64,000 nt of DNA, from assembly GCA_903885595.1 (NCBI GenBank), contig CAISJJ010000373.1:1-64000 (forward strand), in the 5' to 3' direction. Positions 9,413-18,583 of the stretch are shown here, piece after piece. The translations under genes were made by a program, and so were the position numbers. The DNA is from an uncultured Bacteroidales bacterium (GTDB lineage: Bacteria; Bacteroidota; Bacteroidia; Bacteroidales; FEN-979). The stretch's first letter is position 1, and the number at the start of each line of letters is the position of its first letter. Below the pieces are notes generated by a model that was not told where the DNA came from, searched no databases, and was given only the letters and a program-made list of their open reading frames with translations.

Positions 9413-10984
9413 TCAAGGCGTTGTTCTTTGAATTAAACGCAATAAATCACTGCGGTTGATGGGTTTAACCAGATACCCCCGGAAATTATTGTCAGACAGG
9501 CGGTCGCTTATACTTTTAGCAGTAAATGCGGTTTGGGCGAGGAATGGGATGTTCTGATATTCGGGCCATCTTTTTTCCATTTCATTTTTGAGCAGAATTC
9601 CATCCCAGGGTTTAGGTAGTCCGATATCCATGATGACGACATTGAAAACCACGCCTTTGTTATAGAACACCTCAGTTATGTTAAGCGCTTCGTTTCCTGA
9701 AAATGCTGAGGAAACACTTGAAATATTTTCGAAATACAAATTCAGGAGTGATGCATGGAACTTGTCATCCTCGACGATCAAAATATTCAACTCCTTTCCC
9801 CTGATGTTTTGTTCCAGTTGAGTAATTTCATCCAGAGTGTCGCTGCCGGGTGCGATTGACAAGGTAACCTTTGCGATTTCTGCCATTCTTTCGCCGGTGG
9901 AAAATGTTATTTTCCCGTCAATCTGGTTCAGTGTATTTAAGAGCGATTTGATTTCCGGATTTTGCGATAAAACCGGATTGTTAATATCATACAGGATTTT
10001 GGCATTGTCGCGTTTAATAAAATTGATTATTCCCTGTGGAATGTCCTGACCCAGATTATCGATGATGATGGAGACCTTGTCATGGTTTGGCGCATAAGCA
10101 ACATCAACAAAAACCTCTTCGTTTCTGGTATACTGGAGCGCTTTTGTCAGCAAGAATTTTATCACTTCCAGTAAAAGGAATTCATCTGTGAATACAGTCA
10201 CTTCTTCGGGCTGCCGGATGTGGATTTTCATGTTGTTTTGCCGGGCCTCGGGATCCAGCAAAATCCTGGCTTTTTGAATGATGGGGGCAAGGGGACAGGG
10301 GGTTCGGGAAACTTCATAAGAATCAGTTTCCCCGAAGCTTATTTTATTCAGAAGAGTTTTTAGCTGGGTTCCGCTTTTAATGATGGATTCAACAGGCGTC
10401 AGCAATTTTTTATCTTTTGATACCACCGGATCTTTGATTAGTATAGAGCCAAATCCCAACATGTTGTTAAGCAAATTTCTAATACGGTGCTCAAAATCAA
10501 CGGTCCAGCGCCCCTGTATTTCTTTTTTTCCTTCAGGCTGAGATAAGGATAACGATTCCTCTTGCGGTCTGACCTGCGGTTCTCGCGCAACAGGCGCAAT
10601 CTCTTTTGTTTCAACAGGAACACAGGTCCCAAGGAATTTTTGTCCTTCTATTTCTTTAAAATCAATCAGAACAGGAATGAGATACCGGCGGACATCTACC
10701 AGGAATATCCGGGCAGTAAATTCTGAAAACTGCTGGGCATCAAACGGATTCGCCTGATCTTTAAGGGTAACAAACAAGTCCCTGACATGATAATCTTTTA
10801 TTTCCTCTTCCGAGTATCCAGTCAGTAATTGTGCTTTTTTATTAAGAAGAAAAAGGTCACCTTCAATATCAGTGAGAAAAGTAGCTTCTTTTTTATTATC
10901 AATCAGTGTTTTATAATAATCTTTATTCGCAAGCGATTTTTTCTCGCGGCTATCTCTGCTTCCAAATACAGTTCGAAGGGCCAT
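9413..10984 (-). CDS. PAS hybrid histidine-kinase-like protein with degenerate ATPase and C-terminal receiver
   Basis: A soluble 523-residue signalling protein. A PAS domain occupies about 20-120. A HisKA-like segment around DFEHRIRNLLNNM gives H166 as the candidate phosphohistidine. A HATPase-like region (225-380) follows, and a complete receiver lies at 398-520 with acidic pair D405/D406, phospho-acceptor D453 and K507. The ATPase part is eroded: the N-box reads FLLTKALQY without its asparagine, the G1 box reads DNLGQD, and there is no GxGLGL box. It may no longer make phosphate itself and could act as a phosphotransfer or scaffold protein. It sits alone between the LruC lipoprotein gene and the export operon. 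It has no DNA-binding output domain. Domain order is clear; catalytic activity is doubtful. Confidence 0.85.
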   Translation of the reverse strand: MALRTVFGSRDSREKKSLANKDYYKTLIDNKKEATFLTDIEGDLFLLNKKAQLLTGYSEEEIKDYHVRDLFVTLKDQANPFDAQQFSEFTARIFLVDVRRYLIPVLIDFKEIEGQKFLGTCVPVETKEIAPVAREPQVRPQEESLSLSQPEGKKEIQGRWTVDFEHRIRNLLNNMLGFGSILIKDPVVSKDKKLLTPVESIIKSGTQLKTLLNKISFGETDSYEVSRTPCPLAPIIQKARILLDPEARQNNMKIHIRQPEEVTVFTDEFLLLEVIKFLLTKALQYTRNEEVFVDVAYAPNHDKVSIIIDNLGQDIPQGIINFIKRDNAKILYDINNPVLSQNPEIKSLLNTLNQIDGKITFSTGERMAEIAKVTLSIAPGSDTLDEITQLEQNIRGKELNILIVEDDKFHASLLNLYFENISSVSSAFSGNEALNITEVFYNKGVVFNVVIMDIGLPKPWDGILLKNEMEKRWPEYQNIPFLAQTAFTAKSISDRLSDNNFRGYLVKPINRSDLLRLIQRTTP

Positions 10985-11143
10985 TGGCAGAACATTGATA
11001 TTCCTGATATTAAGGAATCAGGGAATAAAGATTAAACAATCTGACAAAAAAGATGTGTTTATGAAATTTAAAAACTCATTTAAATGCACAGCATAATACC
11101 CCGATAAAATTAGTGAAAAATTAACTTTGAACGATCCAATTTT

Positions 11144-13186
11144 TTAATGGCTGTAAATAAATTGCTGATCACGGTAACCCGCTTTAGGTTGAAACCAGTC
11201 ATAGTATGAGGTTCCTGACGAAATGCTCCAGGGAACAAATTTCAGGAAACCTTTCAGAATCGGTTTTTTCTCATATGGATAGTCAAAGTTTTCAATAATA
11301 TCAAAGGCCCAGGGCAGGTTGTTTTCGGTAGTATAGTACCTGCCAGATAAAGGATTGCTATTATCCTGCTGGGTTCCGAATAATGATGGTTCTGCAAGGT
11401 CGGTCGGAGGATTGTTTATTAGGTGTACCTCCCTGCCTCTGGTTTTGTTCGCAATAATAAAAGGGTTGTAGGGAGGGGTTCCCATATCACTTAAAGCAAC
11501 GGGGGCCGTGAGGGTGATGCTGACAAAGAGTGTATCAGGAGTGACATAAATGGCGCCCTGTGATGTGTTTACGCCGACGTATTGGTCGTCGGGATGCTGA
11601 AGGACCGTGTACCCGTTGTCGAACAAGATGATGGTCGCTTTTGACTGACCGGCTTCGGTGCCGTTTGATGAATTTGTGATGTAATTTTCGGTCAGATGAT
11701 GGCCGGTAACACTGGCTACAGTAGCAGAAGGAACAGGTAATTGTATTCCGAACCCGTTTCGGTAGCCAGCGCCCATTGCCCTAAGGACATACTTGCCATC
11801 AATTTGTACCACCTTATTCTGGCCATTTGTAATCTGATTGAAATTGTAATCGATCACAATGTCGTTCATGTCATAATCGCCTTGCTCAGGCCAGAGATCC
11901 TCAAATGCCAGGGTCCCATTCTTATTTTGTGACGGGTAATAATTGTTGAATGCCTTAACAGGATCATTCGGATAATCATCGAAGGCATTTGAGATGCCAT
12001 CGCCATCGGAATCGGTTTGTGTATAGTTTGGTAATGGAATATTGGCAGTAACAACCGACTGAATAGGGTCGGCGTTGACATAAAAGATTGCATCATTGAA
12101 GTCATTATCAGTGGATCCATCGCGTCGTTGGTCTTCAAAACTTAAAAGGAATTTTCCCCGTCCGATATCATTGCATAAAATAGTGTGCTGTTTTTTATTT
12201 ACCGCAACTTCCGGATTTAAATTTGGATCAGAATACAGGATCCATCTGCCATTTGTCACGGTATTGCCTACGAAACCATCGGCAATCAATACCCAGGCAA
12301 TCTCTGTCCCAGGTCCGAAAGCTCCCAGATGCACCCTGTTGCCTGAATTCAGACCTCCTCCACTTCCGGAAAATGAGACATTCGGGAAAATAATATGGAT
12401 TGAGTCAATATCAGCGGGCGATGCAGGTGGATTGTTGGTATTGTACTTGTAATAACCCAGGACATTTTTGTATCCGGCGCCTTCATGCACAAAAGTTACC
12501 CATACGTTGCAAGCCTGATCCAGCACAATATTATGCTCATTGGAGGAGACAAAATATTGTGGATGACCCACTGTTGCGTTAATATACTCGGGCAATGTTG
12601 CGTTAATGTCCTGAATCATGGCCGCATCAATAATGTCATTTGGAGTTAAAAGATATCCGGGCACTCCAAGGCTGTTATAGGTGCCCATTGGTACAAAAAT
12701 GCTGTTGGTGCTTTTAAAGCCTCCATCCTCTGCGTTTTTTGTTGCCGACACACTGGTTTTTCCGCCAAGCATACACCATATATTTCCATTCACCACATCC
12801 ACGGTTTGCATATTCACAAATCCAATGGCCGTAGTTACAACCGCAACTTTGTTTAGATAAGTGGGGATTTTATAATCTCTTTCAAATATCCCCGAGGCAT
12901 CGGTTATCCCACTGATCATTTTCGAACCACCATTTTCGGGCAGGTCAGAATAAACTTCCACGCGCATTCCCTCAACAGGGCCGTTGTTGTTGTCAAGCAT
13001 CTGAATTTTTATATTCACATCCTGATTTGTCCTGAAGGTAAAAGCGGGATCAACTTTTAAATCAGTCATCGAGGCAATGACTACCTCAGGCGGAACCTCC
13101 TCACTTTGTTTTTTACAAGCTGTGGAGGAAAAAATAATAATTGAGGAAAAGAAAGCCAATAAAGGTATGTTGATTTTTGTTTTCAT
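11144..13186 (-). CDS. LruC-domain lipoprotein with DUF4114-like module
   Basis: A 680-residue surface or periplasmic lipoprotein; the signal peptide ends STAC with C24 lipidated. Residues 45-130 look like an Ig/carboxypeptidase-regulatory beta domain. Residues about 290-372 match the DUF4114 pattern, ending in an acid-rich EDQRRDGSTDNDFNDAIF. DSDGDGISNAFDDYPNDP at 392-409 is a calcium-binding thrombospondin-3-like loop. Residues 415-675 form the LruC domain, recognisable from LWPEQGDYDMNDIVIDY. Such proteins are common Bacteroidota envelope components of unknown function, and the acid loops suggest calcium binding. Its place between two polysaccharide operons hints at a role in anchoring or organising the exported glycan, but that is inference. 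It has its own upstream region of nearly 290 bases. Confidence 0.88.
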   Translation of the reverse strand: MKTKINIPLLAFFSSIIIFSSTACKKQSEEVPPEVVIASMTDLKVDPAFTFRTNQDVNIKIQMLDNNNGPVEGMRVEVYSDLPENGGSKMISGITDASGIFERDYKIPTYLNKVAVVTTAIGFVNMQTVDVVNGNIWCMLGGKTSVSATKNAEDGGFKSTNSIFVPMGTYNSLGVPGYLLTPNDIIDAAMIQDINATLPEYINATVGHPQYFVSSNEHNIVLDQACNVWVTFVHEGAGYKNVLGYYKYNTNNPPASPADIDSIHIIFPNVSFSGSGGGLNSGNRVHLGAFGPGTEIAWVLIADGFVGNTVTNGRWILYSDPNLNPEVAVNKKQHTILCNDIGRGKFLLSFEDQRRDGSTDNDFNDAIFYVNADPIQSVVTANIPLPNYTQTDSDGDGISNAFDDYPNDPVKAFNNYYPSQNKNGTLAFEDLWPEQGDYDMNDIVIDYNFNQITNGQNKVVQIDGKYVLRAMGAGYRNGFGIQLPVPSATVASVTGHHLTENYITNSSNGTEAGQSKATIILFDNGYTVLQHPDDQYVGVNTSQGAIYVTPDTLFVSITLTAPVALSDMGTPPYNPFIIANKTRGREVHLINNPPTDLAEPSLFGTQQDNSNPLSGRYYTTENNLPWAFDIIENFDYPYEKKPILKGFLKFVPWSISSGTSYYDWFQPKAGYRDQQFIYSH

Positions 13187-13474
13187 TTTCAGACGATTTA
13201 TAATGTTTCAGACTAATAGTGATTATTGACGATAATAAAACTAAAATGTCAAGGATTCCTGATTATTCTTGAATTTGTTTTATTGATTCTGCCATGGTTG
13301 TAAAAACCATGTCGAATATGATGCAAAATTGCAACTATAAAAAAATGTGGTCAACCACTAATTAGTATATGTCAAAGAAGAATTTGTAAATGTGATAAAG
13401 TTGCCTACAATAGAAGAAAATCCAAATGGTAAAAAGCTACATATTTTCGTTACTGTGAAATATTATTACCATAA
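13187..13474. other. Gene-free spacer between LruC gene and GT14 gene
   Basis: AT-rich 288-base spacer that must carry the promoter of the LruC lipoprotein gene. It contains a perfect 7-bp inverted repeat CATGGTT/AACCATG at 13293-13311 with a 5-base loop and no following T-run, so it is not an obvious terminator. A minus-strand TAGTTTTA near 13245 is a one-mismatch -7 candidate. No coding sequence is apparent. Confidence 0.4.
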
Positions 13475-14362
13475 TCAGGAAACAAACTTCCCGGAATCAG
13501 TCTTTTTTTTGAGCAGGTGCTCATCAATCAGGTCAAGAATGTGCGCATCGGTTTCAATATCAAACTTACGTGCAAAATGTTTTTGCGAATTCACAATTTC
13601 CTGAAAATCAGTTTTGACTAATACACTGGGATTGGCAGTTCCCTTCGTCTTTATCCATTTGACAAATCTGAAGTTGTTATGGAGTGTGCGATCTTTAAAA
13701 ATTGAGTTCATAACAATGGTCTGGAAAAAAATTTCATCAGCATGAATTGTTTTTTTCATAAACCTGTTGAACCCCTTGTGGGTATCTGAGAATTTCAGGA
13801 TATATTGGATGCAATCATTTGAGAGCGTCCACCAGGAAGGTCCGCCATAGGGTAGCATTCCTCTGTAGAAAGTTCGTTTCCAACGAATTTTATCACAAAA
13901 AAAAGTCAGGATTCTCCCTGTAAATCTAATAAACAAGTTGTTATAGGATACAAAGTAGAACCTTTCAAAGCGGATTCGGGCTTTATACCATCCATTATGA
14001 TCAAGGGTGTCATAATCGATTAATTCTTTACCCCGGTTTTCCGAAAGAAAAGTAAGCATTGTATCGGGTGTGATAATTGGGTAGTCCTGGCCGGAGATAA
14101 GGGCAAGATAGTCGAAATCCGGTTCATTTTCAATGATTTCCTTTAATGAATTAACCGTTGATTCAACCTGGCTAAAGGTTCCCCAGGTTACGTTTATGGA
14201 TTTGGAAAGAATCCGTGCTTCAGGATAAAGATTGGCTGCATCTATCCTGCTTTTCTTATCGAGGTGAATGTAAATCCTGATATCAGGGTGAGTCAGGGCC
14301 AGGATCAACCGATTGAGCTGGTTTTCATTTTTATGCGCTGCTATCAGTACGACCAGTTTCAT
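13475..14362 (-). CDS. Branch-type (Core-2/I-branching, GT14) glycosyltransferase
   Basis: A 295-residue enzyme that begins MKLVVLIAAHKNENQLNRL and continues with YIHLDKKS and WGTFSQVESTV. LALISGQDYPI is the hallmark of the Branch superfamily, whose eukaryotic members add beta-1,6-GlcNAc branches. Bacterial members occur in polysaccharide loci and probably add branching or side-chain sugars. PYGGPSWWTLS in the middle and an HADEIFFQT motif fit the same family. The gene starts one base after the stop of the membrane-tethered receiver gene, so it is the last gene of the operon that starts near 20067. Substrates are unknown. Confidence 0.87.
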   Translation of the reverse strand: MKLVVLIAAHKNENQLNRLILALTHPDIRIYIHLDKKSRIDAANLYPEARILSKSINVTWGTFSQVESTVNSLKEIIENEPDFDYLALISGQDYPIITPDTMLTFLSENRGKELIDYDTLDHNGWYKARIRFERFYFVSYNNLFIRFTGRILTFFCDKIRWKRTFYRGMLPYGGPSWWTLSNDCIQYILKFSDTHKGFNRFMKKTIHADEIFFQTIVMNSIFKDRTLHNNFRFVKWIKTKGTANPSVLVKTDFQEIVNSQKHFARKFDIETDAHILDLIDEHLLKKKTDSGKFVS

Positions 14363-14363
14363 C

Positions 14364-14873
14364 TTATGACATGAGCCACAACAAAGTCATTGCCGCTAAA
14401 GCTACGATCAGGGCAATTACAAGAAAATGTTGCCTGTACTTTTTTATTTTTTGCTTGTTTATGGCTATTTCCTTGCGGAGGGTTATGGAGTCTAACACTT
14501 GTTGCAGTGTTTTATCCAAATTTGGCAGTAAATCATCATCCTTCAGGATAAAATCGACGGCACCCTGTTTAAGCAGCGAGGTAGCTTCTCCAATGTCGGA
14601 ATTGGATGTCAGGATGACAACCGGAAGGTTTTTGCTTATCCGTCTGATAAATCGCAGGATTTTATCGCCGTTCATTGCGATTCCCTGCGCATTGTCAAGA
14701 TAATAATCAAGTAAAATAATATCCGGATCCACTTCCCACCATGAGATCATTTGTTCCCCTGAACGAAAAGGATGAACAATAAATCCCTTGTTTCTGAGAG
14801 ATATGGCAAGGGATTCTGCAAACATTTCATTATCTTCGACAATGAAGATCGTGGTGCTATCAGTCTTTTCCAT
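14364..14873 (-). CDS. Receiver-domain protein with C-terminal membrane anchor
   Basis: A 169-residue protein with a full receiver fold: acidic pocket E13/D14, phospho-acceptor D56 in DIILLDYYLD, T89 and K111. There is no DNA-binding domain. A charged helical linker (118-148) leads into one strongly hydrophobic segment (149-168, HFLVIALIVALAAMTLLWL) that ends the protein. The likely topology is a cytoplasmic receiver tethered by a tail anchor. The ATG overlaps the end of the WecA/MraY-like transferase gene by 14 bases, and the GT14 gene follows after one base. The genetic setting suggests a phosphorylation-dependent regulator of a membrane step in glycan synthesis, but no partner is proven. 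The nearest relative in the window is the soluble receiver at 19627-20067. Confidence 0.88.
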   Translation of the reverse strand: MEKTDSTTIFIVEDNEMFAESLAISLRNKGFIVHPFRSGEQMISWWEVDPDIILLDYYLDNAQGIAMNGDKILRFIRRISKNLPVVILTSNSDIGEATSLLKQGAVDFILKDDDLLPNLDKTLQQVLDSITLRKEIAINKQKIKKYRQHFLVIALIVALAAMTLLWLMS

Positions 14874-16044
14874 CTTTTTCTTCCATATTATCCAGCAATA
14901 GCCGGTTATCTACTTGCATTCTGAGTGCTTTATTTTTTAATTTGCGACCTCTAAACCAGGCTTTTACGAGTTTATAGAGGGTTAAGAATTCTGAAAACAG
15001 AACTACTTCGAGAAACAGCAATGGGGCTACCAGCGAAAGTGGCTGTGAACGCAAGATGAACCCGGTTGCGATGATGACAATATTTGCGCTGTAAAGTATT
15101 TTTGCCGACCGCGGATGGTTAAACCCGGTTTGCATCAGCATGTGATGGATATGGGTTTTATCTGGGCTGAATGGGGATTTTTTATTTATTATCCTGCCCG
15201 TAAAAACCCGCAGGGTGTCATATACCGGAAGCAGGAAAATACTAAAAACGATAATAGCTGCTTCGCTGTATTGAAAATGAGATGTCTGACCCCGGCTGAA
15301 GACTAAAGTAATTATTCCGGCTGCTGAAAGCAGATATCCAAGGATCATCGAACCGGTGTCGCCCATAAAAATCCGCGCGGGATGCCAGTTGTATTTTAGA
15401 AATGCCAATAATGCTCCACCTGTTGAGGCAGTAATAAATGCAACACCCACTTCGCCGGAAAGATAAAAAATGATGAAAAAAGCTGACAGGTCAATGAATG
15501 CCAGCCCCCCTGCCAGTCCATCAATGCCATCGATCAGGTTGTATGCATTGATAATTCCGGCCACAATGAAAACGGTAAGGATATACTGGATGAAAACAGG
15601 TAAATGGTTGATTCCGAAAATACCAAACATGTTTTCAATCAGCAGGCCGGCATGGGCGAGGAACAGGGCTGCAACTACCTGACCAAGGAATTTGACTTTG
15701 GGGGGTAACTCACGCAGATCGTCGACGACCCCTATAATTATGAGGATAACCAAACCGGTTAGCAGGTGAAGCAGGAAGTAATGGTTGGCATAAATAAACC
15801 ATAAGGGGAAGGTGGCCAGTGTGCCGGCAACAATCCCAAGTCCGCCCAAACGGCTGATCGGTACTTTATGCACTTTACGTTCATTGGGTTTGTCAACCAG
15901 ATTATACTGGATTGATAATTTGATAATTACAGGAATTAATATAAGGCAGATTATGAAACTTCCTGTAAATGCAGCCACCAAAAACACAATCTCATTTTCT
16001 CCGGCTGCCTGAGCGACTTTTTGTAGTGAATCAAGGATGATCAT
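14860..16044 (-). CDS. Polyprenyl-phosphate sugar-1-phosphate transferase (WecA/MraY family)
   Basis: A 394-residue polytopic membrane enzyme that transfers a sugar-1-phosphate (commonly GlcNAc-1-P) from UDP-sugar to undecaprenyl phosphate and so starts glycan assembly. The diagnostic motifs are present in order: DKPNERKVHK (51-60), VVDD with D108/D109, NLIDGIDGL (169-177), the Mg-binding MGDTGS (227-232), and the HIHH cluster (298-301) of the WecA branch. About ten helices are predicted, with an extra charged C-terminal tail (365-394) that overlaps the next gene. It lies 18 bases after the GT2 gene. It is the only initiating transferase in this window and therefore the probable entry point for the polysaccharide. 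Confidence 0.94.
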   Translation of the reverse strand: MIILDSLQKVAQAAGENEIVFLVAAFTGSFIICLILIPVIIKLSIQYNLVDKPNERKVHKVPISRLGGLGIVAGTLATFPLWFIYANHYFLLHLLTGLVILIIIGVVDDLRELPPKVKFLGQVVAALFLAHAGLLIENMFGIFGINHLPVFIQYILTVFIVAGIINAYNLIDGIDGLAGGLAFIDLSAFFIIFYLSGEVGVAFITASTGGALLAFLKYNWHPARIFMGDTGSMILGYLLSAAGIITLVFSRGQTSHFQYSEAAIIVFSIFLLPVYDTLRVFTGRIINKKSPFSPDKTHIHHMLMQTGFNHPRSAKILYSANIVIIATGFILRSQPLSLVAPLLFLEVVLFSEFLTLYKLVKAWFRGRKLKNKALRMQVDNRLLLDNMEEKDGKD

Positions 16045-16062
16045 AAACCGAATTTATAAGGT

Positions 16063-16830
16063 TTATATTTGGCGATTTACCCACTCGGGGGGCATGAACT
16101 GCTTGAACTTTGATGCATTTTTATTAAAAAGCGCTGCAAAGGAAATTAATCCATTGATCTGCATGGCACGGATATCCTCAAGACTTTTCCGGATCACATT
16201 TTTGATGCTTTTATTGCTTTCACCTCCCAGCCGCATTCGAATCAATACCAAAGGTATGTAAAATGTGCTAACCTTAAACCTGACCAGGAACCGAAGTATC
16301 GATTCATAATCGGCGGCTATTCTGAAGGTTGTATTGAATCCGCCATATTTTACATACACCTCCCGTTTTACATAAAAGGTAGGATGGGGGGGCATCCAGC
16401 CAGTCAGGGCCCGGGTGCGCGAGAATTTACGGGAACGCCAGAAACGGATAATTTTATCGGTATCATTCTGATCAACATACACCAGGTCGCCATAAACCGA
16501 ATCTACCTTGAATTTTGTAAAGGCTTCGGCGATCATTTTAATTGTTTCGGTGGAAGCAAAAATATCATCAGAATGTAAAAAACCGACTACATCGCCCGTC
16601 GCCAGCCTGATCCCTTTATTCAACGCATCATAAAGGCCATTGTCCTTTTCCGAAACAAAGGTCGAAATGCGATTGCCATAAGATCTGATGATGTCGCAGG
16701 TACTATCTTTCGATTTGCCATCCACAACCACATATTCGATGTCTTTGTATGACTGGTTCAATACCGATTCAATGGTATCGCGCAAGGTCTTCTCGCTGTT
16801 ATAGGTGATGGTTATGATCGATATTTTCAT
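16063..16830 (-). CDS. Glycosyltransferase family 2 (WcaA/WcaE-like)
   Basis: A compact 255-residue GT2 enzyme consisting of a single GT-A domain: KISIITITYNS (2-12), YVVVDGKSKDST (33-44), EKDNGLYDALNKG (61-73) and FLHSDD (84-89) as the metal-binding DxD. This pattern is typical of short enzymes in colanic-acid-like clusters. It is followed by the initiating transferase gene after 18 bases and preceded by the acetyltransferase gene after 58 bases. It would act on a lipid-linked intermediate at the cytoplasmic membrane face. Donor sugar cannot be inferred. Confidence 0.9.
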   Translation of the reverse strand: MKISIITITYNSEKTLRDTIESVLNQSYKDIEYVVVDGKSKDSTCDIIRSYGNRISTFVSEKDNGLYDALNKGIRLATGDVVGFLHSDDIFASTETIKMIAEAFTKFKVDSVYGDLVYVDQNDTDKIIRFWRSRKFSRTRALTGWMPPHPTFYVKREVYVKYGGFNTTFRIAADYESILRFLVRFKVSTFYIPLVLIRMRLGGESNKSIKNVIRKSLEDIRAMQINGLISFAALFNKNASKFKQFMPPEWVNRQI

Positions 16831-16888
16831 ATAACGGTGCTTTGCGAATAGGTATGCAAGTTAACAGAAAACCACCAATTAATTTTGT

Positions 16889-17446
16889 TTATGTATTAAT
16901 TACCCTGTCCTTAACTTTAATGGCAGGATTTCCCTGGTATATGCCATAGGGATCGAGATCACGTGTAGCCACTGAATTCACTGCCAGCACTGCGTGGGAT
17001 TTACATCGTATTCCCGGGCAAACAATGCTGAAAGCCCCTATCCAGACACCATCTTCAAGGGTAATTTCACCGGTTATAAGATCAAAGGTGCTTTTTTTAA
17101 AATTGTGATTCCCGCATAGCAGCATAGCTCCCTGCGAGATGCAGCAATTTTTGCCAATTATGACATTATCAAGGTTATCAATCCAGGAATTTTCACCAAT
17201 CCAGGTGTAATCCCCAATAGAAAGGCGCCAGGGGTATTTGATATTTATACATGGTTTGATGTTGACTCCTTTCCCGATTTTTGCTCCAAAAACCCTGAGT
17301 AATGTACACTTCAATGCGCTTGACGGGATCATTCCGGATTTAAAGAAAAGAATGTTCACATAATACCAGCACAATCGCTTCAGCAAATTACCCCCGGGTT
17401 TGTATGTGCTGTTGTCGTAACGGTTGATTTCTGTCTGCATTGTCAT
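16889..17446 (-). CDS. WcaF-type hexapeptide-repeat acetyltransferase
   Basis: A 185-residue left-handed beta-helix acyltransferase. Hexapeptide repeats run from about 70 to 165 (IGKGVNIKPC, IGDYTWIGENSWID, IGKNCCISQGAM). The active-site histidine is probably in LLCGNHNF. LEDGVWIGAFSIVCPG is typical of the colanic-acid WcaF group, which transfers acetyl from acetyl-CoA to a sugar hydroxyl. The ATG overlaps the stop of the upstream GT4 gene (ATGA), so the two are translationally coupled. It probably O-acetylates a precursor or repeat unit. The family is clear; the acceptor is not. Confidence 0.9.
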   Translation of the reverse strand: MTMQTEINRYDNSTYKPGGNLLKRLCWYYVNILFFKSGMIPSSALKCTLLRVFGAKIGKGVNIKPCINIKYPWRLSIGDYTWIGENSWIDNLDNVIIGKNCCISQGAMLLCGNHNFKKSTFDLITGEITLEDGVWIGAFSIVCPGIRCKSHAVLAVNSVATRDLDPYGIYQGNPAIKVKDRVINT

Positions 17447-18582
17447 GAATTGAAAAGGTTGATGTTTTCAGCAAGCATTTCAGGGTTTGCCACATAAGCT
17501 TGCGCAAAGGAGAATGCTTTCCCTGAAACGGTGGCGAATTCCTCATTGCCAAGCTCAGCAAAATAGTCGATTGCTTCCTTAAACCGGGAAGGCGTTTCAA
17601 GTGGAAGATCCCTTCCCGTGCCAGATTTCTCAAGGTCTTTCCACGGGGTGCGGTTGCTGATGATGACCGGGCACCCTGCCATAAAGCTTTCGAGGATTGT
17701 GTGGCCAAAGTTTTCACCCGTGGTGGGCAGGAGCATCACGTCAAATCCCTGCAATTCTTCCAGGATCTTCTCACTTGGAATGCTGCCTCGATAGGTGACT
17801 TGAATATTTTCAGGCAGGGTTTCGATCAGGTTTTTACATTTATTCCAGTATGCCTCATCATAAACGGGCCCGATAATATCATAACTGATCCTGTGATTTT
17901 TGCAATGATTCAAAATCTCAAGTGCAAACAGCTGGTTTTTTTCAGGTGAGATACGTGCAACCGTTACCAACGTTAATTTGCCTTTGGTTTTTTGTTTCCT
18001 GACAGGAGGGGCCGAAACTTTGCGCGGTAGCTCGCGGGCTTCGACGATCCTGGTTTTTTTACCAATATGAGAAAGAATATCAGCGGTTTCGTGACCAATG
18101 ACCGAATGGAAATGGGTTCCCTTATACAGCCGAATAATTTTCATCATAAAAAGAAAACTTTTTTTTCTAAAGGGTTTCACCCCAAGAGCACCTTGTCCAA
18201 GTACACCATGCGATGCAATAATTATTTTTGTATGACGAATAATTTTTGCTAAAACCAGGGGGAGGAATGAATACCAAAAACCGAAAAGAAGGTGTATATA
18301 AATCACATCATAATTCCGTTCTTTCAGGAGGCGGTTAAACAAGCCGATTTTATGGTTACCGGCCGAAACATAAAAAACATTAACATTGGGGGCGATAGTA
18401 TTCCATTGATCCGGAATGATTTCCGTGTAAGGGTTGGTTTCAGTGTAGTCAGTATCACGTGTTACAATAAAGAATTCAAAATCATTTTTCAGATAATCAA
18501 CCTGGTTCATGAAGGCTCTGATCGTGCCTCCTGCTTTGTATCCCGGCCAATAATAATCGGTAAATGATAATATCTTCTTCAT
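17443..18582 (-). CDS. Glycosyltransferase family 4 (GT-B)
   Basis: A 379-residue GT-B enzyme. The N-terminal half carries FTDYYWPGYKAGGTIRAF, a start typical of GT4 enzymes in Bacteroidota capsule loci. The C-terminal half has TVARISPEKNQ, where the nucleotide-sugar domain begins, and the EX7E-like element TTGENFGHTILESF. It retains the configuration of a UDP- or GDP-activated donor. The start is one base after the stop of the upstream GT4 gene, and its stop overlaps the acetyltransferase ATG by 4 bases. It acts on the cytoplasmic membrane face. Specificity is unknown. Confidence 0.92.
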   Translation of the reverse strand: MKKILSFTDYYWPGYKAGGTIRAFMNQVDYLKNDFEFFIVTRDTDYTETNPYTEIIPDQWNTIAPNVNVFYVSAGNHKIGLFNRLLKERNYDVIYIHLLFGFWYSFLPLVLAKIIRHTKIIIASHGVLGQGALGVKPFRKKSFLFMMKIIRLYKGTHFHSVIGHETADILSHIGKKTRIVEARELPRKVSAPPVRKQKTKGKLTLVTVARISPEKNQLFALEILNHCKNHRISYDIIGPVYDEAYWNKCKNLIETLPENIQVTYRGSIPSEKILEELQGFDVMLLPTTGENFGHTILESFMAGCPVIISNRTPWKDLEKSGTGRDLPLETPSRFKEAIDYFAELGNEEFATVSGKAFSFAQAYVANPEMLAENINLFNS

Positions 18583-18583
18583 T

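Noticed and set aside
13293-13311. Terminator at the CATGGTT/AACCATG hairpin
   Set aside because: The stem is short and is not followed by a T-run on either strand.
17388-17717. A 109-residue minus-strand frame overlapping the GT4 and acetyltransferase genes
   Set aside because: It is a shadow of two securely identified genes and has no domain pattern.
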